From assembly GCF_900119185.1 (NCBI RefSeq), contig NZ_FPJE01000033.1:1-45812 (forward strand): a stretch of 45,812 nt of DNA, in the 5' to 3' direction. Made by a program: the position numbers and the translations under genes. Source of the stretch: Sinomicrobium oceani. GTDB lineage: Bacteria > Bacteroidota > Bacteroidia > Flavobacteriales > Flavobacteriaceae. Below are positions 1-8,366 of the stretch, piece by piece (the first letter of the stretch is position 1; each line of letters starts with the position of its first letter). The notes under the pieces were generated by a model that saw only the letters and a program-made list of their open reading frames with translations, was not told the origin of the DNA and made no database searches.

Positions 1-788
1 CAAAATACCCTTCGGTATCAGTGCTATATCCCGTAAGATCAAAGGCTGCGTAGCTCAGGTCATTAGACCCGTTATAGAACACGACAACCAATCCGTCGAG
101 AACGGTATTCCCCGCCCCGCCGTCATACAGTTCCACAAATTCCATGGTATCCACACCGGGAGTGTCGGAGTCGATCTCATTGATCAGAATTCCTGTACGA
201 TCGTCTGTCATTCCCCCGTTTGCTGTTCCCGGGGTAGGCGCCGCCGTAGTGTACGCGGTGGTATTCCGGGCTCCACCCGAACCGTTGGGCATACGTTGCA
301 GGGAATGATTGTCCTTATCGCCACCACCGGCCTCATTTACCTGAGGCTGGCCCGGATTCAGTAAGACAAGTAGACCTTCATCATCCGAATCATCGGTATC
401 ATATACGATAGCGTCCATAAGATTGGTTGTCGTCACGGGGGTCCCGTTCGGGAAATCGGTAGCACTACCGGTATAAAGGGCTACGGCATCGGCTCCGTTT
501 TGTAATGTATTACCGGGGAATACTACAGATACGTTCGGTACATCTTCATTCCCCAATACAAAATACCCTTCGGCATTGGTGGTATATCCCGTAAGATCGA
601 AAGCTGCATAGCTCTGATCACCCGATCCGTTGTAGAGGACTACGACCATACCATCCAGGGCAGTATTTCCTGTTCCTCCATCGTAGAGTTCTATGAATTC
701 CATGGAGTCTACCCCCGGAGTATCCGAATCGATCTCATTGATAAGAATATCCGCTACAGGCATGGGTGTCGATGTATTTCCGAAACGA
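1..788 (-). repeat. Tandem 558-bp repeat encoding lamin-tail domains
   Basis: Bases 1 to about 230 repeat bases 559 to about 788 with an exact offset of 558 bp. The blocks around CAAAATACCCTTCGG (1 and 559) and TCGATCTCATTGAT (173 and 731) match closely. The unit equals 186 codons, one lamin-tail-like domain plus linker. A further copy may continue past the left edge. Confidence 0.85.
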
Positions 789-1576
789 TCTTCTGCCTGA
801 GGCCCGCCCCAGATCGAAGTAGCAAAAGCAGGATTATCTATAAACGGATTCCTGTTTCCCTGCATGTTTTCAAGGATATCATTCCTGTTGATCTCGTAAA
901 GAGATACCGGGTCTTCGGCATTCCATTGCAGAAAAATATCCATCATTTCGTTACTGTACGTCTGTGTACCTGTCCCTACCGCGGAAGGGAGACATCGGTT
1001 TCCGTAACGAAGGTACATGTACATCACCATACGTGCTACATCTCCTTTCCACTCATCGCCGGGGTACCAGGAATTACTCACTTTTCTCGCATTACCACTG
1101 GCATCGGCAAAAGGCAGGTTACCCCGGTCGGCGTTAAAACCTACATCAGAGGCCCTCAGGTGATGGGCATCGGACCCGGGCCCTGAGGTACCGAGATTCG
1201 GATTTCCTAACGATTTGGCAAATACGTGCTCCCGGTTCCAGTCGCCCGTATTACCACCGTTATTGTCTTTATCGCGTGATCTGTCGGTTTTGATATTTCC
1301 GTCATTGTCATTATACCCGTAAAGCAACAGTACATTATCCGGGTTATCCGGATCGAGATCGGTTTGTTTTAATGCTTCCCACACTCCCGGGGTATAACTG
1401 AGCTCCGTAGTATGAGTTTGTGTAATCAGGGTGGCAAGCTCTGTTTTGAGGCTGTTCCCTGTTTTGTTCATATCTGTCCCGTTGTAGTAAGCGGGTACCT
1501 GTGCAGATACTAAAAATGTATGGCACAGAAAGGTTACAAGCAGGATAGAAAATTTGGCAGCGTAGAGTTTCATCAT
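1..1576 (-). CDS. Secreted endonuclease I-family nuclease with tandem lamin-tail domains (partial, C-terminus beyond left edge)
   Basis: The reading frame opens with ATGATG at 1576/1573 and runs without a stop to the left edge, so about 525 residues are visible and the C-terminus is missing. A signal peptide ends near the SAQ at residues 24-26. The nuclease domain carries the endonuclease I signature WNREH (about residues 113-117), followed by DAHHLR and a GNLPFA stretch, as in the EndA/NucM/YhcR family, which cuts DNA or RNA non-specifically using a divalent metal. From about residue 270 there are two lamin-tail-like beta domains (LINEIDSDTPG start) in tandem with a 186-residue period. Secreted Bacteroidota nucleases of this build often end in a type IX secretion sorting domain, which would lie outside the window. 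A TAGTTTTG box at 1600-1607 probably drives it. Likely role: scavenging extracellular nucleic acid. The family call is firm; substrate preference is not known. Confidence 0.88.
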   Translation of the reverse strand, partial: MMKLYAAKFSILLVTFLCHTFLVSAQVPAYYNGTDMNKTGNSLKTELATLITQTHTTELSYTPGVWEALKQTDLDPDNPDNVLLLYGYNDNDGNIKTDRSRDKDNNGGNTGDWNREHVFAKSLGNPNLGTSGPGSDAHHLRASDVGFNADRGNLPFADASGNARKVSNSWYPGDEWKGDVARMVMYMYLRYGNRCLPSAVGTGTQTYSNEMMDIFLQWNAEDPVSLYEINRNDILENMQGNRNPFIDNPAFATSIWGGPQAEDRFGNTSTPMPVADILINEIDSDTPGVDSMEFIELYDGGTGNTALDGMVVVLYNGSGDQSYAAFDLTGYTTNAEGYFVLGNEDVPNVSVVFPGNTLQNGADAVALYTGSATDFPNGTPVTTTNLMDAIVYDTDDSDDEGLLVLLNPGQPQVNEAGGGDKDNHSLQRMPNGSGGARNTTAYTTAAPTPGTANGGMTDDRTGILINEIDSDTPGVDTMEFVELYDGGAGNTVLDGLVVVFYNGSNDLSYAAFDLTGYSTDTEGYF

Positions 1577-1599
1577 ATTTAGTATTTTTTTAACATGAT

Positions 1600-1607
1600 C
1601 AAAACTA
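1600..1607 (-). promoter_or_regulatory. Putative Bacteroidota -7 promoter box for the endonuclease gene
   Basis: On the minus strand the bases read TAGTTTTG, an exact match to TAnnTTTG, and end 23 nt before the ATG at 1576. No convincing -33 TTTG is seen, so the assignment rests on the -7 match and spacing. Confidence 0.5.
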
Positions 1608-1708
1608 CTAATAATATCCTTAAACCCTTCCGGATACGTGAGTTTTATCCTTAAAATAACACTGTCTTTACACTAAATAAGTCTGCATTGTACGAAAACA
1701 GAAAAAAA

Positions 1709-2680
1709 TCAGGCATTCCAGATCACTCCCCGGAATTTTTCGCGATAGGATACGGGGGTCGTTCCTGTATTTTTCCTGAACAACTTACGAAAAGATTTTT
1801 CGTCCCGGTACCCGATATCCAGCATAATTTCCATTACGCTTTTATTGGTTTGCTCCAGCATTTTCTTAGCCGCTTCAAGCCGGACTTTCTGAAGATACAC
1901 AATAGGGGTTACCCCTGTTGCCTTTTTAAAGCGACGGACCATATTCCTTCGGCTTGCAGGCACTTCATTCACAATCTCTTCTATAGTCTGTATCTGCGGA
2001 TACATCTCACGGATGTATTGCTCTATACCTTTAACCAGCTCATCGCCGTGGTCCCGGTTGGGTGTGAAAGTACCGTAACAGGCCTGTTGCTCACGGTCCA
2101 TATCTATGGCAAACATTTTAGAAATATAAATTGCAGCATCCACACCACAATATTTTTTGATGATATGGAGCATCAGGTGAAAGCTATTGGTTGCACCTCC
2201 GCTGGTATACACGCCGCCATCTTCCGTAAGGATTTCCCGGGACTGCAACAGTACGTTCGGAAAACTGTTGGCAAATGCCGTGGTCGCATTAATATGTGTG
2301 GTTGCTTTTTTACCGTTCAACACGCCGGAAGCAGCCAGTAGAAACGATCCGGTACAAAAACTTGCGATCTCCACACCCTGACCATGTTGTATACAGAGCC
2401 ATCGGGTGAGATCAAGATTAGCTTCCACAAGTGTTCTTATATCTTCCGAAGCAAATGCAGGAACAAGTACCAGGTCAGTCCGTTGCACTTCACTCATGTG
2501 CACACCGACCGCATCGTATCCCATATTCTTCACTTCTCCCTCGCCGTAAATCAGGCGTATCCGGAAAAAAGGCTCCTTTCCCAAATCTGAAAAATACCGG
2601 TTTACGGACTGAAAAACGTCCAGTATAGCCGCTACGCTCAGCATACGATGGTGTGAAGTAAGTAATATTGATAACTCCAT
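1709..2680 (-). CDS. GlxA-type transcriptional regulator (DJ-1/PfpI domain plus AraC HTH)
   Basis: This 323-residue protein has an N-terminal DJ-1/PfpI-like class I glutamine amidotransferase fold (about residues 1-190). Its nucleophile-elbow motif SFCTGSF has Cys109. A C-terminal AraC/XylS double helix-turn-helix follows (about residues 225-318), including the second-helix motif IGYRDEKSFRKLFRK. This order and length are normal for the GlxA/FtrA family, whose DJ-1 part usually acts as a ligand sensor rather than an enzyme. It is transcribed away from the small genes at 2881 onward, leaving a 200-bp divergent gap in which I see no exact TAnnTTTG box. Its targets cannot be read from the sequence; the divergently transcribed AHSA1 gene is one candidate. 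Confidence 0.88.
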   Translation of the reverse strand: MELSILLTSHHRMLSVAAILDVFQSVNRYFSDLGKEPFFRIRLIYGEGEVKNMGYDAVGVHMSEVQRTDLVLVPAFASEDIRTLVEANLDLTRWLCIQHGQGVEIASFCTGSFLLAASGVLNGKKATTHINATTAFANSFPNVLLQSREILTEDGGVYTSGGATNSFHLMLHIIKKYCGVDAAIYISKMFAIDMDREQQACYGTFTPNRDHGDELVKGIEQYIREMYPQIQTIEEIVNEVPASRRNMVRRFKKATGVTPIVYLQKVRLEAAKKMLEQTNKSVMEIMLDIGYRDEKSFRKLFRKNTGTTPVSYREKFRGVIWNA

Positions 2681-2880
2681 AATATATCTTGTTTTTTACC
2701 TGTGGAAAACCCAGCCTTACTCGGCTTCTCCCGCAAAACAAACACAAATCGCCCGGGAAAAGCTTTTAAAGATACGATTTTGTCCCGAATCCCCCTTCAG
2801 ATTGGCCTTATAAACACGGTAAAGCCCAAAAGATCATTGTATTTTAGCTACAGTAAAAAAGCCTTTAAAATTTTTGGTTC

Positions 2881-3285
2881 ATGAACAGCATAGAACATGT
2901 TAATTTTATAAAAGCCCCCGTATCGGAAGTGTATCGTGCCTTGGTTTCCGAAACAGGACTTTCCGCAATATGGACGCCGAAACTCAAGGTTAAACCCGAG
3001 GAAGGCCACATCAATGAATTTGATTTTGACGAAAAAGAAATTACCAGGATGAAAGTAATTCAACTTACTGAAAACGAAAGAATCGAATGGAAATGCGTGA
3101 CTTCCGACCCGGAATGGGTTGACACTTCCATTATTTTCGAACTCTCGGAAAAAGACGGACTGACCCAGGTGATACTGAAGCATACGGACTGGAATGCAAT
3201 AACTCCGTTTTACCGATGGTGTAATTACAACTGGGCCCTGTTCCTGTTACGTCTGAAAAAATACTGCGAGAACCTCATCAAATAA
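2881..3285 (+). CDS. SRPBCC / AHSA1-family protein
   Basis: This 134-residue protein has the pattern of the AHSA1/START-like SRPBCC superfamily. It opens with a strand and helix (IKAPVSEVYRAL), has a central run of beta strands, and ends in a long C-terminal helix containing W..LF.LRLKKYCE. These small proteins form a hydrophobic pocket that binds lipids or other small ligands, and most are functionally uncharacterised. There is no signal peptide, so it is cytoplasmic. It is divergent from the GlxA-type regulator at 1709-2680, which may control it. Family assignment is secure; ligand and role are unknown. Confidence 0.8.
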   Translation: MNSIEHVNFIKAPVSEVYRALVSETGLSAIWTPKLKVKPEEGHINEFDFDEKEITRMKVIQLTENERIEWKCVTSDPEWVDTSIIFELSEKDGLTQVILKHTDWNAITPFYRWCNYNWALFLLRLKKYCENLIK

Positions 3286-3353
3286 CCTGGAATAAACTGT
3301 AACTTTTTATGATATACGCAGACCTGTAATACAACATCCCAAAAACCATCGCC

Positions 3354-3587
3354 ATGCCCGTATATAATTCATATACAACCGTGGAAATTTTCCGGACCGA
3401 TGTACACGACGAAATTACGGCTTCCGAAGTGGTTTCCAGACTGCTCGTTACCTTTCCCGGTGCAACGATCAATTTCGACCTGGAGGATTGTGACAGAATT
3501 TTACGTGTGGAAGCAGATTATGTTGATACCTCAAAAATCATATCCCTGTTGAAGGTGATGGAGATACGTTGTATCCCGCTATCCTGA
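3354..3587 (+). CDS. Small conserved hypothetical protein
   Basis: A 77-residue cytoplasmic protein with a predicted beta-alpha-beta-beta-alpha-beta order. Residues around INFDLEDCDRILRVE form the most distinctive stretch. The pattern resembles small ferredoxin-like proteins found widely in Bacteroidota, near the heavy-metal-associated-domain fold, but the CxxC metal motif is absent. It sits 68 bp after the AHSA1-family gene on the same strand and may be co-transcribed. I do not recognise a function. The ATG at 3354 is the first in frame. Confidence 0.6.
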   Translation: MPVYNSYTTVEIFRTDVHDEITASEVVSRLLVTFPGATINFDLEDCDRILRVEADYVDTSKIISLLKVMEIRCIPLS

Positions 3588-3654
3588 TCCTGATCTGTAA
3601 ATTTTCGTGCGGAGTTTGTCTGATATTTTATTTTCTCCCGGAGCCCTGCTTTCG

Positions 3655-3662
3655 TATCTTTG
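3655..3662 (+). promoter_or_regulatory. Putative -7 promoter box for the membrane-protein/aspartic-protease pair
   Basis: TATCTTTG matches TAnnTTTG exactly and ends 25 nt before the ATG at 3688. It would drive the two genes at 3688-5723, which are only 14 bp apart. Confidence 0.5.
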
Positions 3663-3687
3663 ATAAAACCGGTATCAGCTATCCCTG

Positions 3688-4401
3688 ATGAGATCAAAAT
3701 TTTACCTGCTCTTATTAAACCGTCTTTTCTTCACCCTGCTCCCGGGACTGATTCTGTTGCTGATTTCTCTGAAAACCCGGCTTAAAGAACCGGTATGGAA
3801 CGAATGGAAAAAAGATGATTTTCTTTTACCAATTGTTTTAGGACTACTGCTATGGGGAATTATAGAAATTAGAGGTATAACCCGATATTTGCGTAAACGC
3901 AAACAAAAGTTTCAAGATTACACCCTTCAACCTGTCCCCGAGCCCACGCCTCTTTCCGAAAGGTTTTCGCTATTGAACAATAAAGTATTATCCAGCCCGG
4001 CAGACCTGAGTATTATAAACCGGGATCTGCATATCTCTTTATACATCAACAGGAAGGAACAGCTCATCGAAGTTCAGAAAAGTACGGGAGCGGAAAAAAT
4101 ATCTTTTTCCGATATCCGTTATATGGTTCTGGAATACGTCCATGAGGATGTGTACACATTAAGAGGCTTTTTTACACGTGGACGTTACGACAAGACCTTC
4201 TGGCAAAATACTTTTTCTGTAGTTCTTAAAAGCGGACAGGTTGTACCGCTTTTCCATGACAGGCTGAAACAGCACAAAAAAGACGAACTACAGCACGAAC
4301 TTACATCGGGCAGTTATATTCACGTCGGAGAAAGAGGAATAAAACTCCTGAGCTTTATAACCGGAAAGGCATATATGATAATTGATTATTCTAACCCCTG
4401 A
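3688..4401 (+). CDS. Hypothetical two-helix membrane protein
   Basis: This 237-residue protein starts with two hydrophobic segments, about residues 7-27 and 46-63, separated by a charged loop. A basic stretch (RYLRKRKQKF) follows, then a soluble beta-rich domain of about 140 residues. The positive-inside pattern suggests the large domain is cytoplasmic, and its strand-rich layout is reminiscent of PH-like membrane-associated domains, but I recognise no named family. It is 14 bp upstream of the secreted aspartic protease and is probably in the same transcript. A role with the neighbouring envelope genes is plausible but not shown. Confidence 0.65.
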   Translation: MRSKFYLLLLNRLFFTLLPGLILLLISLKTRLKEPVWNEWKKDDFLLPIVLGLLLWGIIEIRGITRYLRKRKQKFQDYTLQPVPEPTPLSERFSLLNNKVLSSPADLSIINRDLHISLYINRKEQLIEVQKSTGAEKISFSDIRYMVLEYVHEDVYTLRGFFTRGRYDKTFWQNTFSVVLKSGQVVPLFHDRLKQHKKDELQHELTSGSYIHVGERGIKLLSFITGKAYMIIDYSNP

Positions 4402-4415
4402 TACGACCTCGGAAA

Positions 4416-5723
4416 ATGAAGAAAACAGCTCCGATATTTTTGTCCAGTGTCTTTGCACTGTGCCTGTACCTTTCCGGAATGAATGTCTACGGACAAATAC
4501 CTGATGGTTACGGTGAAGATGCTTATAAAGAAATTGACGCTCTGATCGAGGGTAAGGACTTTTTCCGGGCCAGAGACCTCTACCGGAAAAATGAAGACCG
4601 GCTCACGGAACTGCATCGTCTTAAAAGCGGTTTTTTTCTGAATAATGTATTTAACCGTCCCGATTCCTGTATCCATAAGATGAATATGCTCCTGGACAAG
4701 CACGGAAATGAAATTTCTGACAGTCTTAAATTCCGCTTACTTTCCATCGGTCATGTCAATTACTCCAAAATATATAATTACAGAAAAGCCAAAGAAACGC
4801 TGGCTTTACTATTATCCGAATACGAACACTGGCTTTCCGATGCGGAAGAACAGGATTATAAAAACACACTGGCGATATGGACCGCCCTGGAAAACCAGCC
4901 CGGACAGCAAATAGAACTTAACAGCACGGTAAACCTGAAGATCGCCAGGGACAAGGCCAAACTCCAGAACCTCCTGGTATCCCTGGAAGGAGAAGAACAG
5001 TACTTTGTCTTCGATACCGGTGCCAACCTGTCGACGATTACCGAAACAGCCGCCAGACGTTTCGGGCTGAAATATCTGCCTGGAACCGTGGAAGTCGATG
5101 CCATCACCGGAAACGAGATCCGGTCCCGGATTGCCATAGCTCCCAGGCTGCACCTGGGTAGCCTTACCGTACGCAATGCCGTTTTCCTGGTCTTCCCGGA
5201 TGAAGCCCTTGCCTTTCCGGAGATCGACTACCAGATACACGGCATTATAGGTTTTCCGGTCATCGAAGGTATGAAAGAGATCGAGATTACCCGGGATGAT
5301 CGTTTTATCGTCCCCGACAAACGCAGTACTTTCAGCGAACGAAACCTGGCTATAGATTTCCTCACTCCCCTTATCTACCTGAAAGACAAAACCGGGACAG
5401 GTACTTATACATTCGATACGGGAGCCATGAGCACGATGCTTTACGATACGTATTACCGGAAAAACAAAAAAGAACTGGACGACACCTATCGGGAAGAAGA
5501 AGTTACCATAGGGGGCGCAGGAGGATTAATATCCAAAAAGGGAATGTACATTACATTTACCCCCGAAATCGGGCAGAAACAAATATCCATGGATTCTGTT
5601 ATTGTCCTCAGGGAAGCACTTAAAAAAGACAATCCTTATCTCGGTAACATAGGTCAGGACCTCATGGCCAAATTTGAAAAAGTAACTTTCAATTTCGAGG
5701 ACATGTTCATTCGTTTTGACTGA
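4416..5723 (+). CDS. Secreted retropepsin-like aspartic protease with two DTG motifs
   Basis: The 435-residue product has a signal peptide (hydrophobic segment about residues 8-22, ending near YGQ) and an alpha-helical N-terminal region of about 130 residues. Two retropepsin-like halves follow. The first has FDTGANLSTI with Asp200, the second has FDTGAMSTM with Asp334. Each half also has a hydrophobic Gly-containing strand near its end (IIGFPVI in the first, GNIGQDLM in the second), as expected for a flap-and-core aspartic protease fold. Two catalytic Asp in one chain would allow a pepsin-like active site without dimerisation. It should act in the periplasm or outside the cell. It converges on the anti-sigma gene, ending 7 bp from its stop. 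Substrates are unknown. Confidence 0.8.
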   Translation: MKKTAPIFLSSVFALCLYLSGMNVYGQIPDGYGEDAYKEIDALIEGKDFFRARDLYRKNEDRLTELHRLKSGFFLNNVFNRPDSCIHKMNMLLDKHGNEISDSLKFRLLSIGHVNYSKIYNYRKAKETLALLLSEYEHWLSDAEEQDYKNTLAIWTALENQPGQQIELNSTVNLKIARDKAKLQNLLVSLEGEEQYFVFDTGANLSTITETAARRFGLKYLPGTVEVDAITGNEIRSRIAIAPRLHLGSLTVRNAVFLVFPDEALAFPEIDYQIHGIIGFPVIEGMKEIEITRDDRFIVPDKRSTFSERNLAIDFLTPLIYLKDKTGTGTYTFDTGAMSTMLYDTYYRKNKKELDDTYREEEVTIGGAGGLISKKGMYITFTPEIGQKQISMDSVIVLREALKKDNPYLGNIGQDLMAKFEKVTFNFEDMFIRFD

Positions 5724-5730
5724 TCTCCTT

Positions 5731-6468
5731 TTATTCGGGTAACCTTTTTAAAAGTTTCTGTGCCGCTGTATGGTTCGCGGAACTATCCGGTATTTTCCGG
5801 AGAAGTTCCCGGCATGCTTCATAATCCTTTTGTTTGAGCTTGCTCAATGCCCCGTACCATAGGGCTTCGGTACGGAATACCGACCTGGAACCGATGAGTC
5901 CTGCAAAAACCATATCGGCTTCCCCGAACCTGTTTTGTTCTACCAGCGCAATGGCATAATACAGTGAAATTTCGGCATGAGCCGGATCTTCACGGAGAAT
6001 CTCCCCGAACAACCTTGCCGCTTCTTCGTAATTTTTATGGTTAAATGCAGTTTCCGCACGATAAAGCTCCGCATTTTCCTCTCCCCGTACCACCAGACTT
6101 ATTTCGGGATATATCGCATAATCTTCATACGAAGGTACGGTCATCCTCCGCGACAGGAAGATCCCTAACAGGATCAACACACTGGCTGCCACAGCAATCT
6201 GCCATCGCAACAATTTCCGAACTCGTGGCTTTCGCTCCTGTTTTCTGAAGTATTCCTCCGAAATACCGGATACTTTATCGCGGAAAGCCGCCGTATCTTC
6301 CGCCTTCCCGAAAGTACGCTCCAGGTAGGCCGATGCCTCCCGGTAGGTTTCGAACCACGCATTCAATTCCTTATCGGACTGCAAACGCGCTTCCAGTTTC
6401 TGCCTGTCCGATGTGGAAAGGGCCCCGGAAAGATAGTCCTCAAATAAAATATAATCTTGTTTTTCCAT
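5731..6468 (-). CDS. Membrane-bound anti-sigma-like protein with periplasmic TPR region
   Basis: This 245-residue protein begins with an acidic cytoplasmic segment (IPR-like opening DYILFEDYLSGALS, typical of Bacteroidota anti-sigma proteins). It has one transmembrane helix at about residues 88-107 and a C-terminal region (about 130-245) with tetratricopeptide-like helix pairs (ETAFNHKNYEEAARLF, ALVEQNRFGEADMVF). The start is only 2 bp after the stop of the upstream ECF sigma gene, so the two are translationally coupled. This layout fits an anti-sigma factor that holds the sigma at the membrane and senses a periplasmic partner through its TPRs. No zinc-binding HxxxCxxC motif is seen. Function is inferred from architecture and linkage, not from a named family. 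Confidence 0.72.
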   Translation of the reverse strand: MEKQDYILFEDYLSGALSTSDRQKLEARLQSDKELNAWFETYREASAYLERTFGKAEDTAAFRDKVSGISEEYFRKQERKPRVRKLLRWQIAVAASVLILLGIFLSRRMTVPSYEDYAIYPEISLVVRGEENAELYRAETAFNHKNYEEAARLFGEILREDPAHAEISLYYAIALVEQNRFGEADMVFAGLIGSRSVFRTEALWYGALSKLKQKDYEACRELLRKIPDSSANHTAAQKLLKRLPE

Positions 6469-6470
6469 CT

Positions 6471-7055
6471 TCAGGAGGATTTAATTTTTTCATATTCGGG
6501 CGACCGGCGCACCATATCCGTGAGTTTTCCTATACATAGCGATTTCTTTTTCCGGGCATAGGCATACGTAATTCCAAGGGTATCGGCTACTTCTTCCATC
6601 GATTTCATCCGAAAAGAGGCCTGTAAAAGCTCCTTGCAAGCCTTGCCCAAACGATCGAACATTACTTCAAACAACTTTTCCTTTGCCACGGAAACATCAG
6701 TTTCCGTAACCAGAATTTCTGCTTCTTCATTCCTATATACATTTTCGTCTTCGGTTGTTACCGCCTTTCGCGAAGATTTTTTCAGTTCGTTAAGCCATTT
6801 TCGTTTACACAACAGAAAAAAATAGGCATCAAAAGGACAGGTGAGTTTCAGGTTTTTATCCCGGGCCTGCTCGTAGATAATAACCAGGACCTCCTGTATG
6901 ATATCTTCGGCATCGTCCCTATCTCCGCTGTTATTACATATATAATGTATGACCTTGGAAGCAAACTTGTCATAAACCGCCCGTATAACCAGGGCATTGT
7001 TCTGCGCAAGGCCGTCTATGTACTTCTGATCTTCATGTATTTTACGTTCCGCCAT
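6471..7055 (-). CDS. ECF-type RNA polymerase sigma factor
   Basis: A 194-residue protein with the two ECF sigma regions. Sigma region 2 contains DAEDIIQEVLVIIYEQA, which binds core polymerase and the -10-type element. Region 4 contains a helix-turn-helix (MEEVADTLGITYAYARKKKS) that reads the upstream element. There is no region 3, as expected for ECF sigmas. It is followed at 2 bp by the TPR anti-sigma gene and is divergent from the lipoprotein/CHAT gene set starting at 7214, with a 158-bp gap. It probably transcribes its own operon and some of the divergent genes. No exact TAnnTTTG box is seen in that gap, consistent with control by an alternative sigma factor. Confidence 0.9.
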   Translation of the reverse strand: MAERKIHEDQKYIDGLAQNNALVIRAVYDKFASKVIHYICNNSGDRDDAEDIIQEVLVIIYEQARDKNLKLTCPFDAYFFLLCKRKWLNELKKSSRKAVTTEDENVYRNEEAEILVTETDVSVAKEKLFEVMFDRLGKACKELLQASFRMKSMEEVADTLGITYAYARKKKSLCIGKLTDMVRRSPEYEKIKSS

Positions 7056-7213
7056 ATCAACAGAATTATCAAACTAAAATAAAAAAGTTTTCGCACAGGG
7101 GTAACAAATTATAAACCTATTTGATATGAACATATACTATCAATAGTGCCGACCGCTAAAAAAATCGGCTTCCATTAAGGATCAAATGAATAATTATCTA
7201 AAAAACGAAAATT

Positions 7214-8197
7214 ATGAAAAATGTAAAAAAACCTCTGATTATTATGGCCATGGCTGCATTTGCACTTACCGGATGTACAGACAGTGACGAAGGTATTATC
7301 CCGGAAGAAATACCTTTTGTGCCTCCAACGGCAGAAGCTTTTGCAGGGCTGAGGGCCGTAGCTATGGAAAACAGGTTGCAAACCACCAGTTTCAATGCCG
7401 AAGACGGCGTGGTTTTTACTTCGGAAAAAGGAGTGCTGCTCACCATTTCCGGAGGATGCATTATGGATACTAACGGGGATCCCGTAACCGGAGAAGTACA
7501 ACTCGATTATATGGAAATCTTCGAAAAGGGAAATATGATGGTCACCAACAAACCTACCATGGGCGTAACCCCGGAAGGTGACAAAGCCCTGCTTGTTTCC
7601 GGCGGTGAGTTTTACGTCATGGTCACACAAGACGGTGAAGAACTTCAAAGCTACTGTGCCATTCAGATGACAGTTCCACCGGATCTTACAGGAGGAATAG
7701 ATGAAGACATGACTTTCTGGACAGGTGCCATTGATGATGACGGAAATCTCGCGTGGAACCAAAAAGAACGCAACGACGACGAAGGCGGTGTGTTTATAGA
7801 CCATAACCAGTATTTTGTAATAAGCAATCAGTTTGGCTGGACCAATGTCGACCGGTTTTTCAGTGATGCAAGACCCAAAACGACACTTCAGGTAGAAGTC
7901 CCGGAAGGATTCGATGCACAAAACTGTGCGGTCTACCTCTCCTACGACGGCGAAGAAAATGCCCTGGCTCAACTGGACACATACGATGAGAACACCGGAA
8001 GATTTTCCGAACATTACGGTCAAATTCCGGTGGGACTGGAAATGCATATCATTTTTGTCACCGAAGAAAACGACGAATGGCGATATGCCATCCAGGGTGT
8101 TACCGTAGCTGCAGGTGATATTTATTCCTTTGATCTTGAAGAAACCGCAACGGCAAGTGAAGAAGAAGTCATCCAGATCATAGCACAACTTCCCTGA
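7214..8197 (+). CDS. Lipoprotein of unknown family, first of a tandem paralogous pair
   Basis: The 327-residue product has a lipobox LTGC with Cys21, then an acidic linker, so it should be anchored in the outer membrane or periplasm. The mature part has a beta-rich domain with the pattern ITISGGC, GDPVTGEVQL and MEIFEKGNMM. It closes with a second conserved block (WRYAIQGVTV ... IAQLP). The same blocks occur in the next gene (8367-9335), so the two are paralogues. The first block is reminiscent of ZU5-like or carboxypeptidase-regulatory-like sandwiches, but I cannot name a family. It is divergent from the ECF sigma and lies upstream of the PKD and CHAT genes. Confidence 0.78.
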   Translation: MKNVKKPLIIMAMAAFALTGCTDSDEGIIPEEIPFVPPTAEAFAGLRAVAMENRLQTTSFNAEDGVVFTSEKGVLLTISGGCIMDTNGDPVTGEVQLDYMEIFEKGNMMVTNKPTMGVTPEGDKALLVSGGEFYVMVTQDGEELQSYCAIQMTVPPDLTGGIDEDMTFWTGAIDDDGNLAWNQKERNDDEGGVFIDHNQYFVISNQFGWTNVDRFFSDARPKTTLQVEVPEGFDAQNCAVYLSYDGEENALAQLDTYDENTGRFSEHYGQIPVGLEMHIIFVTEENDEWRYAIQGVTVAAGDIYSFDLEETATASEEEVIQIIAQLP

Positions 8198-8229
8198 GAA
8201 CACATCGTTGATCCGGATTTTACCGGTAT

Positions 8230-8262
8230 ACCCCCGCTCTCCTTGTAAAGGGCGGGGGTTTC
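8230..8262 (+). terminator. Putative intrinsic terminator after the first lipoprotein gene
   Basis: An 8-bp GC-rich stem, ACCCCCGC paired with GCGGGGGT, encloses an inner CCTT/AAGG stem and is followed by a short T run. It lies 33 bp after the stop at 8197. The T tract is short, so termination may be partial. Confidence 0.6.
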
Positions 8263-8332
8263 GGATATCATATATTCTATAGCCCGTAATTTCATTATTC
8301 GTATTTTGAAACCATAAGTAAAACTTTTTTGC

Positions 8333-8340
8333 TACATTTG
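8333..8340 (+). promoter_or_regulatory. Putative -7 promoter box for the second lipoprotein gene
   Basis: TACATTTG matches TAnnTTTG and ends 26 nt before the ATG at 8367. A TTTG at 8305-8308 could be the -33 element, with a 24-nt spacer that is slightly long. With the terminator at 8230, this suggests the second lipoprotein starts its own transcript. Confidence 0.55.
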
Positions 8341-8366
8341 ATAGACCAGCCAAAACCTTTGAGACT

